NCBI GenBank assembly: GCA_040255525.1
Contig: JBDZVD010000023.1
Span: 1 to 64,000, forward strand
Length of the DNA: 64,000 bases
Direction: 5' to 3'
Source of the DNA: Rugosimonospora sp040255525
Lineage (GTDB): Bacteria > Actinomycetota > Actinomycetes > Mycobacteriales > Micromonosporaceae
The notes under the pieces were generated by a model that saw only the letters and a program-made list of their open reading frames with translations, was not told the origin of the DNA and did no database searches. Of this stretch, positions 58,924-64,000 are shown piece after piece (positions within the stretch are counted from its first letter, which is position 1; the number at the start of each line of letters is the position of its first letter). The translations under genes and the position numbers were made by a program.

Positions 58924-59937
58924 ATGACATCGAACGTAAGCCAGCCCTCGGCCTGGCAACTGCTGGTGCCGCTCACCGATCTGGTGACCCCGATGGCGGT
59001 CCGGGTGGCCGCCACGCTGCGGCTGGCCGATTTGATCGCCGGCGGTACCGAACAGGTCGACGACCTGGCACAGCGAACCGGTACCGACGCCGACGCGCTG
59101 GGCCGGGTGCTGCGGCAGCTGACCTGCCACGGGGTGTTCGCCGAGCCCTCGCCGGGGCGGTTCACCCTCAATGACCTCGCCGAACTGCTCCGGTCGGATC
59201 ACCCGGCCGGGATGCGGGCGATGTTCGACCTGAATGAGTTCGGCGGCCGGATGGATCTGGTGTTCACCGAGCTGATGAGCACGGTCCGCACCGGCCGACC
59301 CGCGTGGGAGGCCGCCTTCGGCATGCCGTTCTGGGACTACCTCGCCGCCGAACCCGCCCTGGCAGCGTCGTTCGACGCGATGATGGCGGGCTCGACGCGG
59401 ACCGCGGCCGCCGCCGCGTACGACTGGTCGGGGGTGCGGCACGTCGTCGATGTCGGCGGCGGAACCGGGGCGCTGCTGGCCGAGGTGCTGCGGGCCGATG
59501 CCGGCATCCGGGGCACCCTCGTCGACCTGCCCGACACGGTGGCCCGGGGGCGCCGGCTGCTTGCCGAGCGCGGACTGGACGGGCGGTGCGACTTCGTCGG
59601 GCAGAGCTTCTTCGACCCGCTGCCGGCCGGTGCGGACGTGTACCTGCTCGCCGCCGTGCTGCACGACTGGGACGACGAGCAGGCCACCGCGATCCTGCGG
59701 CGGTGTGCCGAGGCCGCCGGTGAGCGCGGCCGTGTGGTCATCGTCGAGTCGCACGGCACCGCCGGCGACGATCCCGCCATGTTCGCCGAGATGAGCCTTC
59801 GCATGCTGGTACTTTCCGGTGGGCGGGAGCGCGGCGTGGAGGACTACCGGGCGCTGGCGGAGGCGGCTGGGCTGGCGGCGACCGGCGTCCGGACGCTGCC
59901 GTCGGGTCTTGTCGTCATCGACTGCCGGTCCGCGTGA
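58924..59937 (+). CDS. SAM-dependent O-methyltransferase (hydroxyindole/CrtF-like)
   Basis: 337 residues of the plant- and antibiotic-type O-methyltransferase family. N-terminal winged-helix dimerisation domain (VTPMAVRVAATLRLADLIAG, LGRVLRQLTCHGVF), then the Rossmann domain with SAM motif HVVDVGGGTGALLAEVLRAD, GTLVDLPDTVARGR, and the catalytic His region LLAAVLHDWDDEQATAIL. Targets are phenolic hydroxyls of secondary metabolites. No biosynthetic cluster surrounds it, so the substrate is open. ATG at 58924. Confidence 0.87.
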   Translation: MTSNVSQPSAWQLLVPLTDLVTPMAVRVAATLRLADLIAGGTEQVDDLAQRTGTDADALGRVLRQLTCHGVFAEPSPGRFTLNDLAELLRSDHPAGMRAMFDLNEFGGRMDLVFTELMSTVRTGRPAWEAAFGMPFWDYLAAEPALAASFDAMMAGSTRTAAAAAYDWSGVRHVVDVGGGTGALLAEVLRADAGIRGTLVDLPDTVARGRRLLAERGLDGRCDFVGQSFFDPLPAGADVYLLAAVLHDWDDEQATAILRRCAEAAGERGRVVIVESHGTAGDDPAMFAEMSLRMLVLSGGRERGVEDYRALAEAAGLAATGVRTLPSGLVVIDCRSA

Positions 59938-60125
59938 TCGGACCGGTCCACGCCGGTTCGAGGTCGGGTCCGGCGGCCGGCCGTACCGCGGACGTCTACG
60001 CGCCGCGCGTGCTGTGCGAGGTCGAACGGACCGGGCTGTTCGGGAACGAGGTCCGGCCCTCGACGGTGCGTACCGACACCGACCGTCTCCTGGCCCTGTT
60101 CGGGCGGGAGCGCCGGCGGATCTGA
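59934..60125 (+). CDS. Short hypothetical protein after the methyltransferase
   Basis: 63 codons starting with GTG that overlaps the methyltransferase stop (GTGA). Residues 20-60 (DVYAPRVLCEVERTGLFGNE and following) look like a folded fragment but I recognise no family. It may be a small coupled gene or the leftover of a larger one. The hairpin at 60130 follows within 5 bases of its stop, which supports transcription to this point. Confidence 0.35.
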   Translation: MIGPVHAGSRSGPAAGRTADVYAPRVLCEVERTGLFGNEVRPSTVRTDTDRLLALFGRERRRI

Positions 60126-60129
60126 CCGG

Positions 60130-60167
60130 GCGTGTCCGGGCCCCTCATCGCGGGGGCCGGGACACGC
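60130..60167. terminator. Hairpin terminator between convergent genes
   Basis: GCGTGTCC (60130-60137) pairs with GGACACGC (60160-60167), and GGCCCC (60139-60144) with GGGGCC (60153-60158), with one G-G mismatch between. It separates the methyltransferase unit from the convergent membrane protein gene. Confidence 0.7.
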
Positions 60168-60202
60168 GCCGGACCGGGGATCGGAGGCTGGCCGCCGTCC
60201 GG

Positions 60203-60778
60203 TCACGCCGCGACGGGCTGCCGGTTGCCCAGCAGGTCGGCCTCGGCCGGCACCCGGCGAGCGTGCCAGAGGCCGAACGCGACCAGGATGGCCATCAGCG
60301 CCGCCAGGATGAACGCGGCGACCCCGGCCCAGAGGGCGATGGTGGCGAACACCGAGAACGCGTACGCCTCGAGCAGCAGGCCGCGCAGTGTGGTGCCCTG
60401 GAAGCTGGTCTGCACCTCGGCGGCGAGTTTCGGGTCGTCCGGGTTCGCCCGGGCGGCGGCGCTGACCTGCGAGTAGACGCCGCCGTACGGCATCTCGGAC
60501 AGGTGCACGGCGATGAAGTGGTCGGCGTACGCCTTGGCCTGGGCGCCGGTGGTCAGCGGCTGTCCGGCGTACTGGTCGAGGTACGGGCCGATCCGGGGAT
60601 CGGCGAGTTCCTGGCTGCCCTTCTCCGGGAAGACGATTTGCTGCTGGGCGAGCTGACTGTGCACGTTGGAGTTGGCGAAGCTGTAGCCCCACAAGGCCAG
60701 CGCCCCGGTGACCAGCAGCATGACAACGGTGACCAGGCCGCCGAGGCTGGCCAGAATGTCGAAGACCTTGCGGCGCAT
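60203..60778 (-). CDS. Two-helix membrane protein of unknown function
   Basis: 191 residues. One helix near residues 10-32 (LGGLVTVVMLLVTGALALWG), an outer region of about 100 residues (QQQIVFPEKGSQELADPRIG, YLDQYAGQPLTTGAQAKAYA, YGGVYSQVSAAARANPDD) and a second helix near 140-170 (ALWAGVAAFILAALMAILVA). This set of motifs recurs in actinomycete membrane proteins with no known role. ATG at 60778. Confidence 0.7.
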   Translation of the reverse strand: MRRKVFDILASLGGLVTVVMLLVTGALALWGYSFANSNVHSQLAQQQIVFPEKGSQELADPRIGPYLDQYAGQPLTTGAQAKAYADHFIAVHLSEMPYGGVYSQVSAAARANPDDPKLAAEVQTSFQGTTLRGLLLEAYAFSVFATIALWAGVAAFILAALMAILVAFGLWHARRVPAEADLLGNRQPVAA

Positions 60779-61075
60779 CGAGGATCACATCCTTCTCTCA
60801 TCAAGTCCTGCCGCCAGGCTGATCGATCCCGGCATGCCTGAGCCAGATCCGGGTGGCACCGTCGCGGCCGGGACCTTGGTCCTGTCTGGCCGGCCCGTTG
60901 ATCCCGTCGCGGCGAGGTCGAGTGCGCTGGCTCTCAGTCCCCGCTGCTGTCCAGGCGGCGAGCCCCGCCCTAAGCTCGATCGCGAATGACCTACCCCGGC
61001 AGCCTCGTGCCGGCGGCGCACGGATCGGCGCCGCACCGCGACCACGTGGCCATCGGATCGAAGGAGCCGTGTCCC

Positions 61076-61939
61076 ATGCCCGATCACAAGCCCGTCAGTG
61101 CCGGCGCCGCTGGCACCATCGACCTCGGCGGCGACCTGACCGTCAACCGCCTCGGCTTTGGTGCGATGCGCATCACGGGCGACGGCATCTGGGGCGACCC
61201 CGCGGACCGCAACGAAGCCAGGGCCGTGCTGCGCCGCGCCGTGGAGTTGGGGATCAACTTCATCGACACGGCGGACTCCTACGGTCCGTACATCAGTGAG
61301 GCGCTGATCGCCGAGGCACTGCACCCGTATCCGGACGATCTGGTCATCGCCACCAAGGGTGGGCTGGAACGGACCGGTCCCGGGCAGTGGCCCAGCAACG
61401 GGCGGCCGGAGCACCTGATCCAGGCCTGCGAGGGCAGCCTGCGGCGGCTGAAGCTGGAGCAGATCCCGCTGTACCAGTTCCACCGGCCCGACCCGGCGGT
61501 GCCGCTGGAGGACTCGATCGGAGCCCTGCTCACGCTGAAGGAGCAGGGGAAGATCCGGCACATCGGGGTGTCCAACGTCACCGAGGAGCAGCTGCGGCGG
61601 ATCCAGCGGCTGACCCCGGTGGTGTCCATCCAGAACCGGTACAACGTGGCGGACCGCGCGTCGGAGTCGCTGGTCGACCTGTGCGAGCAGGAGCAAATGG
61701 TGTTCCTGCCCTGGGCGCCGATCCAGGACCTGAACGGCAACACCACCATCCAGGAGATCGCCCGGCACCACGACGCGAGCCCGCGCCAGATCGTGCTCGC
61801 CTGGCTGCTGGCCCGGTCGCCGTCGATGCTGCCCATCCCCGGGACCGGCTCGGTGTCCCACCTGGAGGACAACCTGGCCGCCGCGGCCGTCGCGCTGACC
61901 CCGGACGAGGTGGCCCAGGTCACCAAGGCGCAGCACTGA
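61076..61939 (+). CDS. Aldo/keto reductase
   Basis: 287 residues, NADPH-dependent reductase with a TIM barrel. The catalytic tetrad is visible: Asp in INFIDTADSYGP, Tyr in the same motif, Lys in VIATKGGLERT, His in LYQFHRPDPAVP. Cofactor-binding end: LPIPGTGSVSHLEDNL. Subfamily members reduce short aldehydes and ketones. ATG at 61076 follows AAGGAG at about ten bases; the longer upstream frame lacks family sequence. It stands alone. Confidence 0.9.
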   Translation: MPDHKPVSAGAAGTIDLGGDLTVNRLGFGAMRITGDGIWGDPADRNEARAVLRRAVELGINFIDTADSYGPYISEALIAEALHPYPDDLVIATKGGLERTGPGQWPSNGRPEHLIQACEGSLRRLKLEQIPLYQFHRPDPAVPLEDSIGALLTLKEQGKIRHIGVSNVTEEQLRRIQRLTPVVSIQNRYNVADRASESLVDLCEQEQMVFLPWAPIQDLNGNTTIQEIARHHDASPRQIVLAWLLARSPSMLPIPGTGSVSHLEDNLAAAAVALTPDEVAQVTKAQH

Positions 61940-62006
61940 CCGTCACCGACCCGCCGGAGTAGCTTTGGTCGCCGCTGGAGACCATTCGCGACGGCGGGGG
62001 CGCACG

Positions 62007-62771
62007 ATGGCGACAAAGATGCCCAACGGGGCCGGGCGGTCCGGCGGTGCCGGCCGTCCCGTCACGGAAGCGGACAGACGCGCCCGGATCGCCGCCGCCA
62101 AGGCGCCCGCCGCACCTACCCGGCGCCGGGGCCGGCTGACCAGGTGGGGCATCGGCGGCGGGGTGGCGGCGGCGATCGTCGCCCTGATCGTGGTGGGCCT
62201 GGTGGTCCTCACCGGTGGGAGGCCGGCCAGCACCGCGATTCCGGCCACTCCGGCCACTCCGGCCACTCCGGCCACCACGGCCGGCGGCCGGGACAGCGCT
62301 CCGCCGTGGCCGGCACCGGCCGACGTCCCGGCGGCGGTCCGGGCCGCCGGGCTGCCGATGCTCGGCGCCGAGGGTACGACCCTGCACATCCACGCCCACC
62401 TGGACGTGATCGTCAACGGTCAGCCGGTGAGCGTGCCGGCCGAGGTGGGCATCGACGGCGCGACCCAGCAGATCAGCCCCCTGCACACGCACGATACGAC
62501 GGGCGTCATCCACGTCGAGTCGCCGATGCAGGCCACGTTCACGCTCGGACAGTTCTTCACCGAGTGGCAGGTCTCCCTGTCCAGCGACCACATCGGCTCG
62601 CTGACCGCCGACGCCACCCACCAACTGCGCGCGTACGTCAACGGCAAGGCGGTCGACGGCGATCCCGCCGCGATCGTGCTGCACGCGCATGACGAGATCG
62701 CCCTGGTCTACGGGACCGCGGCCGGGCAGCGCGACGTTCCTTCCTCGTACGCCTTCGCCCCGGGGCTGTGA
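62007..62771 (+). CDS. Membrane-anchored, histidine-rich extracellular protein
   Basis: 254 residues: a basic cytoplasmic tail, one helix (GVAAAIVALIVVGLVVL, about residues 50-70), a Pro-Ala-Thr repeat linker (from a 9-base DNA repeat near 62240), and an outer domain with histidine clusters TLHIHAHLDVIVNG, LHTHDTTGVIHVES and VLHAHDEIALVYG. The spaced His pairs suggest metal binding. I do not recognise a named family, although the domain looks conserved. ATG at 62007. Confidence 0.65.
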   Translation: MATKMPNGAGRSGGAGRPVTEADRRARIAAAKAPAAPTRRRGRLTRWGIGGGVAAAIVALIVVGLVVLTGGRPASTAIPATPATPATPATTAGGRDSAPPWPAPADVPAAVRAAGLPMLGAEGTTLHIHAHLDVIVNGQPVSVPAEVGIDGATQQISPLHTHDTTGVIHVESPMQATFTLGQFFTEWQVSLSSDHIGSLTADATHQLRAYVNGKAVDGDPAAIVLHAHDEIALVYGTAAGQRDVPSSYAFAPGL

Positions 62772-62965
62772 CCGGCGCCCGACGGCTCGCGGAACCCCGT
62801 GCGCGGGGCGGGAATCTCGCGGGTAACGGGAATCTCGCAGGGCACGGGGGTGCGGACCGGAGCCGTCCCACCAGTCGGCGGCCGGCGACCCGACGCCGGC
62901 CGGTTCCACTAGGCTCGACTGGTCCGGCGGTCACGGGACGGCCACGGCGACAGGCGGGTGACGCG

Positions 62966-64000
62966 ATGAGTGAGCAGCCGACTCCGGTTCGGGGCACAGC
63001 GCAGATCGGGGTGACCGGACTGGCGGTTATGGGTCGCAACCTGGCCCGCAATCTCGCCCGGCACGGCTTCGTGGTCGCCCTGCACAACCGGTCCGTGGAG
63101 CGCACCCGCAGCCTCGTGGCCGAGCACGGCCACGAGGGCACGTTCCTGCCCAGCGAGTCGTTGGCCGACTTCGTCGCCTCGCTGGAGCGGCCCCGGGCGG
63201 TCATCGTGATGGTGAAGGCCGGCGGGCCGACCGACGCGGTCATCGACGAGCTGGTGCCGCTGCTTTCGCCGGGCGACATCGTGGTCGACTGCGGCAACGC
63301 GCACTACGCCGACACCCGCCGCCGCGAGGAGGCGCTGCGCGAGCACGGGCTGCACTTCGTCGGCACCGGCGTGTCCGGCGGCGAGGAGGGCGCCCTGCAC
63401 GGGCCGAGCATCATGCCGGGCGGCTCGGACGAGTCCTACGCCAAGCTCGGGCCGATCTTCGAGTCGATCGCGGCGCAGGTCGACGACGTGCCGTGCTGCG
63501 TGCACATCGGCCCGGACGGCGCCGGGCACTTCGTCAAGATGGTGCACAACGGCATCGAGTACGCCGACATGCAGCTCATCGCGGAGGCGTACGACCTGCT
63601 GCGCGCGGGACTGTCGGCCGGCCCGGCGGAGATCGCGGAGATCTTCCGCGATTGGAACAGCGGTGAGCTGGGATCGTTCCTGATCGAGATCACCGCCGAC
63701 GTGCTGGCGCACACCGACCCGGGCACCGGCAAGCCGTTCGTGGACATCGTGTTGGATCAGGCCGAGCAGAAGGGCACCGGCCGGTGGACCGTGCAGAGCG
63801 CCCTCGACCTGGGCATCCCGATCACCGGCATCGCCGAGGCCACGTTCGCCCGGTCGCTGTCCGGCCACGCCGACCAGCGCAGGATCGCCGCCCGGACGTT
63901 CGCCGGCACCGGCAACGACTCGTGGATGGTCCCCGACCGGGACACCTTCGTCGAGGACGTGCGCAAGGCGCTGCTCGCGTCGAAGATCGTCGCGTACGCG
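62966..64000 (+). CDS. gnd: 6-phosphogluconate dehydrogenase (5' part, runs off the window)
   Basis: The first 345 codons are in the window and stay open to the right edge; the full enzyme should have about 480. N-terminal GVTGLAVMGRNLARNLARHG is the NADP-binding fold; IVDCGNAHYADT, GTGVSGGEEGALHGPSIMPG, GPDGAGHFVKMVHNGIEYAD and LDQAEQKGTGRWT are the 6-phosphogluconate-site motifs, with the catalytic Lys in HFVKMVHNG. It oxidises 6-phosphogluconate to ribulose 5-phosphate in the pentose phosphate pathway, where the arabinose route of this window also enters. ATG at 62966. Confidence 0.95.
   Translation, partial: MSEQPTPVRGTAQIGVTGLAVMGRNLARNLARHGFVVALHNRSVERTRSLVAEHGHEGTFLPSESLADFVASLERPRAVIVMVKAGGPTDAVIDELVPLLSPGDIVVDCGNAHYADTRRREEALREHGLHFVGTGVSGGEEGALHGPSIMPGGSDESYAKLGPIFESIAAQVDDVPCCVHIGPDGAGHFVKMVHNGIEYADMQLIAEAYDLLRAGLSAGPAEIAEIFRDWNSGELGSFLIEITADVLAHTDPGTGKPFVDIVLDQAEQKGTGRWTVQSALDLGIPITGIAEATFARSLSGHADQRRIAARTFAGTGNDSWMVPDRDTFVEDVRKALLASKIVAYA

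Noticed and set aside
62220..62280. 9-base GCCACTCCG repeat as a regulatory array
   Set aside because: It lies in frame inside the anchored protein gene and encodes its Pro-Ala-Thr linker.

Overview
The window is a 64 kb piece of a very GC-rich genome with almost only G/C third codon positions, frequent GTG starts, a PopR/ClgR-type regulator beside a clpP pair, LacI-controlled sugar operons, many secreted ricin-lectin and discoidin-type glycosidases, and long GC-rich hairpin terminators. This points to a filamentous actinomycete. Micromonosporaceae is my best guess, but that is inference from style, not a marker gene. A 100-base run of N (10129-10228) shows it is a draft scaffold. No tRNA, rRNA, CRISPR array, insertion sequence or prophage was found.

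Layout. 1-6.4 kb: an L-rhamnose operon read leftwards (rhaEW, rhaB, lutABC) behind a perfect LacI-type palindrome; it takes rhamnulose to lactaldehyde, lactate and pyruvate. 6.6-10 kb: small regulators (STAS, MarR, HxlR with its divergent NAD(P)-binding partner) and a DUF1345 membrane protein. 10-16.2 kb: two large secreted glycosidases (GH3 and GH16), each ending in a recently duplicated discoidin-type module. 16.6-18 kb: a class I DAHP synthase behind a probable aromatic leader peptide and attenuator. 18.3-24.3 kb: a GT-C/TPR membrane protein, VanZ, a serine hydrolase and a GH18 chitinase. 24.5-26.3 kb: a popR-like gene convergent with a clpP pair that carries a PopR-type operator.

26.5-41.9 kb is a mosaic of mostly single genes: LtrA, a multidrug ABC exporter with divergent MarR, a MetE-like protein, an L,D-transpeptidase lipoprotein, a cyclase-like alpha/alpha protein, formamidase with FmdB, an esterase, a thioesterase, a FhuF-like Fe-S protein and a mandelate racemase-family enzyme. 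42.1-47.3 kb: a coupled operon of a pyruvate-oxidase-like TPP enzyme, a 1021-residue FAD/Fe-S lactate dehydrogenase-like fusion and a small basic protein. 47.5-49.8 kb: a partner-switching set (anti-sigma kinase, STAS antagonist, GAF-PP2C phosphatase) without a sigma factor. 49.8-53.4 kb: PadR, ABC ATPase and FtsX-type permease with 4-base overlaps. 53.5-58.8 kb: the L-arabinose genes araA, araD, araB and a LacI-type regulator, with an operator between. 58.9-64 kb: an O-methyltransferase, membrane proteins, an aldo/keto reductase and the start of 6-phosphogluconate dehydrogenase, which runs off the right edge.

The joint theme is plant and fungal biomass use: rhamnose and arabinose catabolism, secreted beta-glucan, glucoside and chitin hydrolases, and lactate/pyruvate oxidation. 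Several gene remnants (two PP2C tails, an MFS piece, a truncated hotdog protein, a possible SnoaL piece) show that the region has been reshuffled. The most interesting signals are the aromatic attenuator, the popR-clpP circuit with its operator, and the near-identical module duplications with a shared 414-base period.
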